Assembly: GCF_000695625.1 (NCBI RefSeq)
Contig: NZ_JMQI01000009.1
Coordinates: forward strand, 1-64,000
Length of the DNA stretch: 64,000 nt
Reading direction: 5' to 3'
Source of the DNA: Amycolatopsis rifamycinica
Lineage (GTDB): Bacteria; Actinomycetota; Actinomycetes; Mycobacteriales; Pseudonocardiaceae
A program made the position numbers and the translations under genes. The notes beneath the pieces were generated by a model. That model did no database searches. It was not told where the DNA came from and saw only the letters and a list, made by a program, of their open reading frames with translations. Each line of letters opens with the position of its first letter. The stretch's first letter is position 1. This document shows, in pieces, positions 17,682 to 26,259 of this stretch.

Positions 17682-20113
17682 AGCTGCCCGACCTGCCGGT
17701 GCGCGCCGTGCTGCCCGACGTCCTGGCCGCGCTGGCCGAGCGCGGCGCGGCGGTGCTCGTGGCGCCGCCCGGCACGGGCAAGACCACGCTGGTGCCGCTC
17801 GCCCTGTCGTCGGCGGCCGAGGGCCGGGTCGTGGTCGCCGAACCGCGGCGGCTGGCGGCGCGGGCCGCGGCGGCGCGGATGGCCGCGATCCTCGGGGAGC
17901 CGGTCGGCGAGACGGTCGGGTACGCCGTGCGCGGCGACCGGAAGGTGTCCGCGCGGACCCGGATCGAGGTCGTGACGTCCGGGCTGCTGGTGCGGCGCGT
18001 GCAGGGCGACCCGGAACTGCCCGGCGTCTCGACGGTGCTGCTCGACGAGTGCCACGAACGGCACCTGGACGCCGATCTGCTGCTGGCGCTGCTCCTGGAC
18101 GTCCGCGCCGGGCTGCGCGAGGACCTGCGGCTGCTGGCGACGTCGGCGACGGTCGCGTCCGGGCGGCTCGCGGCCCTGCTCGGCGACGCCCCGGTCGTGA
18201 CGGCCACGGCGCGGACCTACCCCGTGGCCTTCTCCTACGTCCCGCCGTCCCGCGGTGAGCGGACCGAGGCCTGCGTCGCGCGGGCGGTGCGGACCGCACT
18301 GTCCGAAGGGGACGGTGACGTGCTCGCCTTCCTCCCCGGCGCCGGGGAGATCACGCGGACGGCCGGACTGCTGCACCTGTCCGATGTGGACGTCCTGCCG
18401 CTGCACGGCCGGTTGCCGTCGGCGCACCAGGACGACGCGCTGCGGCCGCGTGACCGGCGCCGGGTGGTGCTGGCGACGGCGGTGGCCGAGTCGAGCCTGA
18501 CGGTGCCGGGCGTGCGCGCCGTCGTGGACTCGGGCCTGGCCCGCGTGCCGCGCGTCGACCACCGGCGCGGGCTGCCGGGGCTGGCGACGGTCCGCGTGTC
18601 GGCGGCGGTGGCCGCGCAGCGGGCCGGCCGCGCGGGCCGCGAGGCGCCCGGGCGGGCGTACCGCTGCTGGGCGGAGCACGAGCAGGCGACGTTGCCGGCG
18701 TACCCCGAGCCGGAGATCCGCACGGCCGAGCTGGCCCGCCTGGCGCTGGAGCTGGCGTGCTGGTCGACGCCCGACGGCAGCGGCCTGGCCTGGTGGGACC
18801 CGCCGGGCGAGGGCGCGCTGGCGGCCGGGCGGGCGCTGCTGGCGACGCTGGGCGCGACGTCCCCGGACGGAACGGTGACCGAGCGCGGACGGCGGATGGC
18901 GGAGCTGGGCCTGCACCCGCGGCTGGCCCGCGCGCTGCTGGACGGGTCTTCCGAAGTCGGTGCCCGGAACGCGGCGGAGGTGGTGGCCCTGCTCGACGCG
19001 GGCGCCACGCTGACCGACGTGGCCGCGGAGCTGCGCCGGCTGCGCTCGGCGGGCGACGAAGGGGCGCGCCGCTGGAAGCGGGAGGTCCGGCGGCTGGAGG
19101 GCCTGGTGTCGCGGGGTGCCGGGACCGGCACTCCGGCTTCCCCCGGTCACCGCGCGGCCGCCGATCGTCCTCCCCACCGAGCCGATCCCGCCCTCGTCGT
19201 CGCCCTCGCGCACCCCGAACGGCTGGCTCGGCGACGCCCGGGCGGCGCGCCCGTCTACCTCATGGCCGGCGGCACCGCCGCCGAACTCCCGCCGGGCAGC
19301 GGGCTCGACGCCGAGTGGCTGGCCATCGCCGAAGCCACCCGCGACCCCGGCCGCGTCCACGGCACCATCCGCCTCGCCGCGGCCGCCGACGAAAGCCTCG
19401 CCGTCCACGCCGGCCAGGTGTCCGAAGTGGACGAGATCACCTGGGACGGCGATGTCGTCGCCCGGCGGGTCCGCAAGCTGGGTGCCATCGTCCTGTCCGA
19501 GAAGCCGCTCAAGAACGCCGACGTCCACGACGCCCTCGTCGCCGGCCTGAAAGCCGAAGGGCTCGGCCTGCTCAAGTGGAGCCAGGACGCGACCCGCCTC
19601 CGCGAGCGCATGGCTTTCCTGCACCGCGTCCTCGGCCCGCCGTGGCCGCCGGTGGACGACGCGGCGCTGTTGTCCGATGTGGACAGCTGGCTGGACCTTG
19701 GCACCGCCCGCCGTCGCGCGGACCTGGGGAACATCAACGCGGGCACCGCCCTCAAAGCCCTCCTCCCCTGGCCGGAGGCGGCGAAACTCGACGACCTCGC
19801 CCCGGACCGCCTCGAGGTGCCGTCGGGCTCGCACCCGCGCGTCGACTACCGCGGCGACCAGCCGGTGCTCGCCGTCAAACTCCAGGAAACCTTCGGCTGG
19901 ACCGAAACACCCGTGATCGCGGGGGTTCCGGTGGTGCTGCACCTGCTCTCCCCCGCGGGCCGCCCGGCCGCGATCACCGCCGACCTCGCGTCCTTCTGGA
20001 CGTCCGGCTACCCGGCCGTGCGGGCCGACCTGCGCGGCCGCTACCCGAAGCACCCCTGGCCCGAGGACCCGGCCGGCGCCGTCCCGACCCGGCACACCCG
20101 CCGCCGCGGCTGA
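17678..20113 (+). CDS. hrpB: ATP-dependent helicase HrpB
   Basis: 811 residues, close to the usual HrpB length. DEAH/RHA helicase motifs in order: Walker A VAPPGTGKTT (motif I), VVVAEPRRLAARA (Ia), DECH in VLLDECHERHLD (II), ATSAT (III), LAFLPGAGEI (IV region), and QRAGRAGR (VI). The HrpB C-terminal domain follows (PWPPVDDAALLSDVDSWLD, HPRVDYRGDQPVLAVKLQE). HrpB proteins are RNA/DNA helicases of uncertain role in bacteria. GTG 17678 overlaps the stop of the lipoprotein gene by 4 bp. Confidence 0.92.
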   Translation: MKLPDLPVRAVLPDVLAALAERGAAVLVAPPGTGKTTLVPLALSSAAEGRVVVAEPRRLAARAAAARMAAILGEPVGETVGYAVRGDRKVSARTRIEVVTSGLLVRRVQGDPELPGVSTVLLDECHERHLDADLLLALLLDVRAGLREDLRLLATSATVASGRLAALLGDAPVVTATARTYPVAFSYVPPSRGERTEACVARAVRTALSEGDGDVLAFLPGAGEITRTAGLLHLSDVDVLPLHGRLPSAHQDDALRPRDRRRVVLATAVAESSLTVPGVRAVVDSGLARVPRVDHRRGLPGLATVRVSAAVAAQRAGRAGREAPGRAYRCWAEHEQATLPAYPEPEIRTAELARLALELACWSTPDGSGLAWWDPPGEGALAAGRALLATLGATSPDGTVTERGRRMAELGLHPRLARALLDGSSEVGARNAAEVVALLDAGATLTDVAAELRRLRSAGDEGARRWKREVRRLEGLVSRGAGTGTPASPGHRAAADRPPHRADPALVVALAHPERLARRRPGGAPVYLMAGGTAAELPPGSGLDAEWLAIAEATRDPGRVHGTIRLAAAADESLAVHAGQVSEVDEITWDGDVVARRVRKLGAIVLSEKPLKNADVHDALVAGLKAEGLGLLKWSQDATRLRERMAFLHRVLGPPWPPVDDAALLSDVDSWLDLGTARRRADLGNINAGTALKALLPWPEAAKLDDLAPDRLEVPSGSHPRVDYRGDQPVLAVKLQETFGWTETPVIAGVPVVLHLLSPAGRPAAITADLASFWTSGYPAVRADLRGRYPKHPWPEDPAGAVPTRHTRRRG

Positions 20114-20213
20114 GCCCCTGCCGAAAGTCGGGGGTCGCCCGCGACCGTCGGCCGATGTCCCCGGTGCCCCGGAACCCGCAAGCTCCCGGAACAGGCGAAA
20201 ACCGGGAGGAACG

Positions 20214-21128
20214 ATGATCACGCTTCGAGGACTCACGAAGCGCTACGGGGAGAAGACCGTCGTCGACGCGCTCACCTGCGACGTCGCCGCGGGCCAGGTG
20301 ACCGGGTTTCTCGGCCCCAACGGCGCCGGGAAGTCGACGACCATGCGGATGACCGTCGGGCTCGACCACCAGCAGGCGGGCGAAGCCCTGGTCGGCGGGC
20401 GGCGCTACGCCGAGCTGCGGCACCCGCTGCGCGAGGTCGGCGCGCTGCTCGACGCCAAGGCGCTGCACCCCGGCCGCAGCGCGGGCAAGCACCTGCTGGC
20501 CATGGCGCGCAGCAACGGCATCGCGGCGAGCCGCGTCGAGGAGGTCCTGGCGACGGTCGGGCTCTCCGACGTCGCCGGCAAGCGGGCCGGCCAGTTCTCG
20601 CTCGGCATGGGACAGCGGCTGGGCATCGCGGGCGCGCTGCTCGGCGACCCGGGGGTGCTGCTGTTCGACGAGCCGGTCAACGGCCTCGACCCGGACGGCG
20701 TCCGCTGGGTGCGGCAGCTGATGCGCTCGCTGGCGGCCGAGGGGCGCACGGTGTTCGTCTCCAGTCACCTGATGAGCGAGATGCAGCTGACGGCCGACCA
20801 CCTGATCGTGATCGGCAGGGGCAAGCTGCTGGCCGACGCGCCGGTGGCGGAGTTCATCGCGGGCAACTCCCGCACGACGGTCTCGGTCCGCGTCCCGGCC
20901 GACGGCGACCGCGAGTCGCTGGACGTGCGGTTGCGCGCCGAAGGCGGCCTGACCCACCCGGGCGAAGCGGGCGAGCTGGTGGTGGACGGCGTCGACGTCA
21001 CCCGCGTCGGCGACCTGGTGCACGAACTCGGGATCCGCGTGCACGGACTCGCGGAGCGGACGGCCTCGCTCGAGCAGGCCTACCTGGAACTGACGGCTGC
21101 TTCGGTGGAATACGGGGTATCGGCATGA
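20214..21128 (+). CDS. ABC transporter ATP-binding protein (BcrA/DrrA-like)
   Basis: 304 residues with one nucleotide-binding domain: Walker A GPNGAGKSTT, signature QFSLGMGQRLG, Walker B VLLFDEPVNGLD, and switch His in SSHLM. The last 90 residues form the usual C-terminal extension of multidrug/antibiotic exporter ATPases. The start is preceded by GGGAGGAA. It overlaps the permease gene by ATGA, forming a two-gene exporter; the substrate is not evident. Confidence 0.9.
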   Translation: MITLRGLTKRYGEKTVVDALTCDVAAGQVTGFLGPNGAGKSTTMRMTVGLDHQQAGEALVGGRRYAELRHPLREVGALLDAKALHPGRSAGKHLLAMARSNGIAASRVEEVLATVGLSDVAGKRAGQFSLGMGQRLGIAGALLGDPGVLLFDEPVNGLDPDGVRWVRQLMRSLAAEGRTVFVSSHLMSEMQLTADHLIVIGRGKLLADAPVAEFIAGNSRTTVSVRVPADGDRESLDVRLRAEGGLTHPGEAGELVVDGVDVTRVGDLVHELGIRVHGLAERTASLEQAYLELTAASVEYGVSA

Positions 21129-21910
21129 CGGCATCGGCAGAGGTGCGCGGCGGCGGCCTGCCGGGCGCGGTGGCTTCGGAGTGGACGAAGTTCTGGTCGG
21201 TCCGCGCGACCTGGTGGTGCCTGGCGGCGGGAACGGCGTTGACGGCGTTCTACGCCACGCTGTCGGCGATCGCCCAGCGCATCGGCGACGAGCCGCAGAG
21301 CGCTGACACGATCGCCCTCGGCGGCGGCTTCTACCTGGCCCAGTTCGCGGTGATCGCGCTGGCCACGCTGTTCGTGACGAGCGAGTACGCGGCCGGGGGA
21401 ATCCGGTCGACGCTGCTGTGGACCCCGGTCCGCGCCCGGGTGGCCCTGGCGAAGGCGGCGGTGCTTTCGCCGGTCCTGTTCGGGTACGGAGTGCTGCTGT
21501 CGTGCGCGGGAATGGCGGTGGCCACGGCGGTGATGGACGGCCACGGCCTGCCGACGTCCTGGCAGGCGGCCTTCACCACGGCATCGGGCATGGGCGGCTA
21601 CTTCGCCCTGCTGGGCTTGCTGTGCACCGGAATCGCCTGGGCCCTGCGCAGCGCGGCCGGGACGCTGGTGTCGGTGATCGTGCTGCTGGTCCCGGCGCCG
21701 CTGATCGTGGCATCGCTGGGCCTGCCGGAGGCGATGCCGTACTTCCCGGGAATCGCGGGGGTGAACGCGATGGTGGAGGCGGGCCGGCCGAACCCGATCA
21801 CGATGACGGCGGCACCGTACGCCCCTTGGGTGGGCTTGGTGATCTGCGCGGTTTGGGCAGCGGCGGCCCTCCTGGCCGGCACGGCGGTGTTGCGCCGCCG
21901 CGACGCCTGA
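21125..21910 (+). CDS. ABC transporter permease (ABC-2 type)
   Basis: 261 residues, six predicted membrane helices, beginning with a soluble stretch VASEWTKFWSVRATWWCLAAG typical of ABC-2 exporter permeases. Partner of the preceding ATPase. The final codons (encoding VLRRRDA) and the first bases after the stop recur almost exactly at 22085-22114. Confidence 0.88.
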   Translation: MTASAEVRGGGLPGAVASEWTKFWSVRATWWCLAAGTALTAFYATLSAIAQRIGDEPQSADTIALGGGFYLAQFAVIALATLFVTSEYAAGGIRSTLLWTPVRARVALAKAAVLSPVLFGYGVLLSCAGMAVATAVMDGHGLPTSWQAAFTTASGMGGYFALLGLLCTGIAWALRSAAGTLVSVIVLLVPAPLIVASLGLPEAMPYFPGIAGVNAMVEAGRPNPITMTAAPYAPWVGLVICAVWAAAALLAGTAVLRRRDA

Positions 21911-21915
21911 GAGAG
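21886..21915. repeat. 30-bp direct repeat, copy 1 (3' end of permease gene)
   Basis: Starts GGTGTTGCGCCGCCGCGACG and ends GAGAGAG; identical to 22085-22114 except for one base. It includes the permease stop codon. Confidence 0.8.
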
Positions 21916-22084
21916 GTAACCGTCGACACCGGTCGGCCCAGCTCCGGGCAGCCTCCCGGCTGCCAACCCCTGCATCCACCAGCGCAAAGCAGGCGACCCG
22001 CTCGGCGATCAACGACCAGCCCGCACGCGAACCACATTCCGCGGGATCCGATCCCTCTGGACATCCGCAACTCCTGAACACTCA

Positions 22085-22114
22085 GGTGTTGCGCCGCCGC
22101 GACGCCGGAGAGAG
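22085..22114. repeat. 30-bp direct repeat, copy 2
   Basis: Second copy of 21886-21915, 199 bp downstream in noncoding DNA. The rest of 21911-22247 holds no gene I can support; it also contains a DnaA-box pair (22205-22238). Confidence 0.8.
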
Positions 22115-22204
22115 AAAGCTCCCCCACCCTCTCCGGGGGGCGTCCCCAAGTCCAGTCTATCGGGGCCACCCGGCACAACCCGGAAAATGCCGCGGCCGAG
22201 GCCT

Positions 22205-22238
22205 GGTTGTCCACACCGCCGCGGGAACGTGGACAACC
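22205..22238. promoter_or_regulatory. Inverted pair of DnaA-box-like sites
   Basis: GGTTGTCCAC and GTGGACAACC face each other across 14 bp. The left arm with its next base is TTGTCCACA, the perfect actinobacterial DnaA box; the right arm reads TTGTCCACG on the minus strand. Noncoding, just after the TetR stop codon. Confidence 0.6.
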
Positions 22239-22247
22239 GGGCCGAGA

Positions 22248-22790
22248 TCACTCCACGCCGATCCCCGTCAGGATCTCGCGGGCGCTCGCCACCAGCGACT
22301 CGAACGGCGGCGGTGCCAGTGAGCCCGTCCCGGCCAACGCCCCGAAGATCGTCCCCTCCATCCAGTCCACGACCACCCGAGCGTGCCGCGCGGGATCCGC
22401 CGAACCGGCCGCCTCCAGGACCGCGGCCGCCTGGTGGCGGATCTGCAAGCCCCCCTCGTCGTACACCGCGCGCAGCTCCGGGCGCCGCGTCGCCTCCAGT
22501 GCTAGCTCGTACCGCGCCAGCATCCGGGTCCGGCCCGCGGTGATCGCCTCGGACACGTATCCCGCGATGAACTCCGCGGACGACTTCGCCGACCGCGGGA
22601 ACACCTGGTCCAGCCGCACGATCCGCGCCACCGTCAGCTCCAGCAGCGCCGCCCGCGTGCGCGCGTAGTACGACGTCGAGCCCACCGGCAGGCCCGCCGC
22701 GCGATCCACCGCGCGGTGGGTCAGACCGCGCAGGCCCTCCGCCGCGATGACCTCGATCGCTGCGTCGGCGATCACGTCCACCCGTTCCAC
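22248..22790 (-). CDS. TetR-family transcriptional regulator
   Basis: 180 residues. Helix-turn-helix near residues 22-42 (LRGLTHRAVDRAAGLPVGSTSYYARTRAALLE) in the usual TetR position, then a helical ligand/dimer domain. It is transcribed away from the FAD monooxygenase, with 50 bp between that hold two identical-type palindromes, so it very likely represses both genes. Confidence 0.88.
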   Translation of the reverse strand: MERVDVIADAAIEVIAAEGLRGLTHRAVDRAAGLPVGSTSYYARTRAALLELTVARIVRLDQVFPRSAKSSAEFIAGYVSEAITAGRTRMLARYELALEATRRPELRAVYDEGGLQIRHQAAAVLEAAGSADPARHARVVVDWMEGTIFGALAGTGSLAPPPFESLVASAREILTGIGVE

Positions 22791-22797
22791 AGGCGCA

Positions 22798-22831
22798 CTC
22801 TACAGGTGTAGAGTTCTCTACAGATGTAGAG
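22798..22831. promoter_or_regulatory. Twin TetR operators, CTCTAC-n4-GTAGAG
   Basis: Two perfect palindromes: CTCTAC-AGGT-GTAGAG at 22798-22813 and CTCTAC-AGAT-GTAGAG at 22816-22831, offset by 18 bp. The second overlaps the ribosome site (GAGGAGG) of the monooxygenase gene. Confidence 0.85.
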
Positions 22832-22840
22832 GAGGTCGGC

Positions 22841-23977
22841 ATGCCCGCGGTAGTGGTCGGGGGCGGCATCGGCGGACTGGCGGCGGCCGTGGGGCTGCAC
22901 CGGGTCGGCTGGACGGTCACCGTCCTCGAGAAAGCACCCGAGTTCGGCGATGTCGGGGCCGGCATTTCCCTCTGGCCGAACGCCCTGCGCTGCCTCGACG
23001 AGCTCGGCGTCGACCTCGGCGAGCGCCTGGCCCCGCAGCGGGAAGGCGGCTTCCGCGACCGGCGCGGCCGCCGGATCGCCCGCTACGACGGCGCCGAGTT
23101 CGCCCGGCGGCACGGGCGGCCGCTCGGCGCGATCCACCGGCGGGACCTGATCGCCGCCCTCCGGGACGCGATTCCGGCCGAAAGCCTGAAGACCGGCGCC
23201 GAAGTCACCGAAGTCCGCGAAGACGGCTTGGTCCGCTACAACCGGGGCGAACTGCGTGCCGACCTCATCGTCGCGGCGGACGGCATCCACAGCCGGGTCC
23301 GCCACGCGCTCTTCCCGGACCACCCGGAGCCGGTGTACTCCGGCAGCACGGCGTTCCGCGGCATCGCGCACCTGCCCGGCACCCCGCTGAGCACGAGCTT
23401 CGACCGCGGCACCGAAGTCGGCGTCCTCCCGCTGACCGGCGGCGACGTCTACTGGTGGATTTCGGCCCTCGCCGCGCCGGGCACCCCGGCGGCCGACCTC
23501 GAACCGGCCCGCGAGGGCTGGCACGAACCGATCCCGGCCCTCCTCGCCGCCACCCCGCCGGAAGCCGTGCTGCACCACGACCTCTACCACCTCGGCACCC
23601 CGCTGAAGACCTACACCCGCGGCCGGATCGCGCTGCTCGGCGACGCCGCCCACGCCATGCCGCCGTTCCTCGGCCAGGGCGGCTGCCAGGCCATCGAGGA
23701 CGCCGTCGTCCTCGCCCACGCCGTGTCCACGGAGGACACCGTCGGCGCCGCACTGGCGAGCTACGACCGGACCCGGCGGCCCCGCAGCCAGCGGGTCGTC
23801 CGCGAGTCGGTCCGGATGGGGAAGCTCGGCCCGCAGCTGGCCAACCCGGTCGCGACGGCACTGCGCGCCGCCGTGCTGAGGTGCCTGCCGGCCAAGGCGA
23901 CCGCCCGCGTGGGCGCGGGGATCACGGGGTGGACGCCGCCGCGTCTCCCCCGACCAGTCCCGCCTCGTACGCGGTGA
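22841..23977 (+). CDS. FAD-dependent monooxygenase (salicylate hydroxylase-like)
   Basis: 378 residues, class A flavoprotein hydroxylase. GGGIGGLAAAVGLHRVGW (FAD dinucleotide fold), VGAGISLWPNALRCLDELG, AADGIHSRVRHALF (DG motif), and IALLGDAAHAMPPFLGQGGCQAIEDAVVLAH (GD motif). It would hydroxylate an aromatic substrate with NAD(P)H and O2. It is divergent from TetR and under its twin operators, so it is probably induced by its own substrate or a toxic aromatic. Its last 56 bp overlap the facing response-regulator gene. Confidence 0.9.
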   Translation: MPAVVVGGGIGGLAAAVGLHRVGWTVTVLEKAPEFGDVGAGISLWPNALRCLDELGVDLGERLAPQREGGFRDRRGRRIARYDGAEFARRHGRPLGAIHRRDLIAALRDAIPAESLKTGAEVTEVREDGLVRYNRGELRADLIVAADGIHSRVRHALFPDHPEPVYSGSTAFRGIAHLPGTPLSTSFDRGTEVGVLPLTGGDVYWWISALAAPGTPAADLEPAREGWHEPIPALLAATPPEAVLHHDLYHLGTPLKTYTRGRIALLGDAAHAMPPFLGQGGCQAIEDAVVLAHAVSTEDTVGAALASYDRTRRPRSQRVVRESVRMGKLGPQLANPVATALRAAVLRCLPAKATARVGAGITGWTPPRLPRPVPPRTR

Positions 23978-24596
23978 TCGCCGCCTGGACCCGGTTCTTC
24001 GCGCCGAGCCGGGTCAGGATCGTGCTCACGTGCGCCTTCACCGTACCCTCGACGACGAACATCTTCGCCGCGATGTCCGCATTGGACAGTCCGGACCCCA
24101 GCAGCGTCAGTACTTCGCGCTCACGCGGGGTCAGCGCGGCGATCCGCTCGCGGGCCGCGGCGGCGCGCGCCAGCTGCCCACCGGACAGCCGGGCGATCAC
24201 CCGCTGCGCGACCTTCGGCGAAAGGAACGCGGCCCCGCCGGCCACGGCGTGGATACCGGCGAGGAGCTCCCGCGGGTCGCCCGACTTCAGCAGGAATCCG
24301 CCGGCGCCGAGGCTCAGCGCGCGCTCGATGTAGTCGTCCTCGCCGAACGTGGTCAGCATGATCACGCCCGTGGCGGGCAGCAGCCGCCGGATCTCGGCGG
24401 CCGCGCCGAGACCGTCCAGCCCCGGCATCCGGATGTCCAGCAGCACGACGTCCGGGTGCGTGGCCAGCACCTGGGAAACCGCTTCCCGGCCGTCGGACGC
24501 CTCGGCGACGACCTCGATCCCGGCGTCCGCGGCCAGGATGGCCGCCACCCCCGCCCGCATCATCGCTTCGTCGTCGGCCAGCACGACCCTGATCAC
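23922..24596 (-). CDS. NarL/LuxR-family response regulator
   Basis: 224 residues. Receiver domain: VVLADDEAMMRAG with acidic pocket, phospho-Asp in DVVLLDIRMPGLDG, Thr in MLTTFGEDD, Lys in LLKSGDPREL. C-terminal LuxR helix-turn-helix ALTPREREVLTLLGSGLSNADIAAKMFVVEGTVKAHVSTIL. GTG overlaps the kinase stop (GTGA), so kinase and regulator are coupled. The 3' end overlaps the convergent monooxygenase gene by 56 bp. Confidence 0.92.
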   Translation of the reverse strand: MIRVVLADDEAMMRAGVAAILAADAGIEVVAEASDGREAVSQVLATHPDVVLLDIRMPGLDGLGAAAEIRRLLPATGVIMLTTFGEDDYIERALSLGAGGFLLKSGDPRELLAGIHAVAGGAAFLSPKVAQRVIARLSGGQLARAAAARERIAALTPREREVLTLLGSGLSNADIAAKMFVVEGTVKAHVSTILTRLGAKNRVQAAITAYEAGLVGGDAAASTP

Positions 24597-26161
24597 GGCG
24601 CCCCCTCGGTGAACCAGTCCTTGGCCACCAGTTTCCCATCGGCGAAGCACAGCCGGTAAGCGGCGTAGTCGCTCTCGAGCCACGACTGCCCGGCGCCGTA
24701 GTACTCGCACGCAACCCCGGACACGGCTGGCACCGGCGGCTCGCTCCGCAACGGACGGGCGGCCCGCTGGTTCTCCGGCAGCTGCGGCGCCACCTCGGCC
24801 CGCGGCTGGCCGATCCGCAGCCGTTCGTAGACCGGGGTGGGCAGCTCCGAGGAGTTCCACAGGTAGAGGAACGCGATCCCGGCGACCGCGAGGACGATCG
24901 CGAACAGGGCGAGCGGGACGGCGACGGCCTGGATCAGGCTGCGCCGCACGTCCCGCCGGGCCAGCTCGAGGGCCCGGGCCGACGTCGACGGCCCGGGTTC
25001 GTCGTCATCGGTCTCCTGCCGCTCGACCGGCGCGGCGCCGTGCGGCAGCGTCGCGGTGACGGCGAACCCGCCGGCGTCGGGCCCGGCCCGCAGCGTGCCG
25101 CCGGCGAGCCGGACGCGCTCGCGCAGGCCGATCAGCCCGACGTGCCCGGACGCGGCCCCGGGCAACGGCCCGGCGGGCGGCGGCGCGTTGACCACGCTGA
25201 CGTCGGTCTGCGTGCCGGTGCTGAGCACCCGGATCGTGACGGCGGCGCCGGGCGCGTGCTTCGCCACGTTCGTCAAAGCCTCCTGCACCACGCGATATGC
25301 GGCCCTGGCCACCATCGGCGGCGCCGACTCGCAGTCCACTGTGGACTCGATGAGCAGGCCCGACGCCCGCGCCCGCGAGATCAGCTCACCGAGGTCGCCC
25401 TGCACCGGTTCCACCGGCGCGGCGTCCTCGCGCAGCACGCCGATGATCTCGCGCAGCCGCTCGGTCGCCGTCGCGGCACTGGTCCGCAGCTGCGCGGCGG
25501 CGTCGCGCTGGGCGTCGTCGAGCCCGCCCGCGACCTCCAGCGCGGCGGCCCGGACGGCGATCAGGCTCAGCTCGTGCCCCAGCGAGTCGTGCATGTCGCT
25601 GGCGATCCGCGCGCGCTCGCGCAGCCGCGCCTGCTCGGCGACCAGCCGCTGCCTGCTCTCCATCTCCTCGGCCCGGCGCCAGCCGCTGCGGGCCAGCTCG
25701 CCGCGAACCCGGACGTACCGGCCGAGCAGCCACGGCGACAGCCCGGCGAAGACGAGGATCGCGACCATCGCCGCCCAGTCCCCCAGGCCGTCCTGGCCGA
25801 AGACGAGCGCGATCGGCAGTCCCAAGACCGCGCAGGCCGTCCCGGTCAGGATCCCGGGGCGGGCGCGGGGCATCCGCAGCCCGGCCTGGTAGCTCATCGC
25901 GACCAGCACGAAGACCACCCACACGGGTACGTGGTCGCCGTAGGGGAACGGCACGGCCAAGGCCCCGGCCAACGCGATCCCGAGCGAGACGGCGGGGTAC
26001 CGCCGAGCCGTCGCGACCGAGCCGGCCACGACCGCGAGGCCGCAGGCCAGCTCCCAGTACGACCGGCTCTCCAGGGTCCCCACGAAGACGACGAACGCGA
26101 GGAACAACCCGACGGCGACGTCGAGCGCCCCCTGCCACCTGCGTTTGGTCACCGTCCGCAC
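24593..26161 (-). CDS. Sensor histidine kinase (HisKA_3) with C-terminal membrane segment and exported domain
   Basis: 522 residues. Five or six N-terminal membrane helices, dimerisation/phospho-acceptor helix RARIASDMHDSLGHELSLIAVRAAAL (His), and HATPase with N-box EALTNVAKHAPG and GLIGLRERV. After the kinase core comes a further membrane segment (AVAVPLALFAIVLAVAGIAFLYLW) and about 80 exported residues (YERLRIGQPRAEVAPQLPEN..., CEYYGAG, YRLCFADGKLVAKDW), laid out like a BamE/SmpA-type domain. GTG 26161 is chosen: the plus-strand AAGCTA at 26169-26174 is a TAGCTT -10 box 7 bases from it, suggesting a leaderless message. Confidence 0.85.
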   Translation of the reverse strand: MRTVTKRRWQGALDVAVGLFLAFVVFVGTLESRSYWELACGLAVVAGSVATARRYPAVSLGIALAGALAVPFPYGDHVPVWVVFVLVAMSYQAGLRMPRARPGILTGTACAVLGLPIALVFGQDGLGDWAAMVAILVFAGLSPWLLGRYVRVRGELARSGWRRAEEMESRQRLVAEQARLRERARIASDMHDSLGHELSLIAVRAAALEVAGGLDDAQRDAAAQLRTSAATATERLREIIGVLREDAAPVEPVQGDLGELISRARASGLLIESTVDCESAPPMVARAAYRVVQEALTNVAKHAPGAAVTIRVLSTGTQTDVSVVNAPPPAGPLPGAASGHVGLIGLRERVRLAGGTLRAGPDAGGFAVTATLPHGAAPVERQETDDDEPGPSTSARALELARRDVRRSLIQAVAVPLALFAIVLAVAGIAFLYLWNSSELPTPVYERLRIGQPRAEVAPQLPENQRAARPLRSEPPVPAVSGVACEYYGAGQSWLESDYAAYRLCFADGKLVAKDWFTEGAP

Positions 26162-26259
26162 GAGTTCGAAGCTATAAGGGGTGCCGGCAGGCCGGCCACT
26201 GCCGAAAGTCAACCTTCCCGCGGAGGCGCGCCCCGCAGTGACCGGGTTCGGGCGCTTCC

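Noticed and set aside
22085..22114. Remnant insertion sequence
   Set aside because: Only a 30-bp direct repeat; no terminal inverted repeats or transposase fragment seen in 21911-22247.
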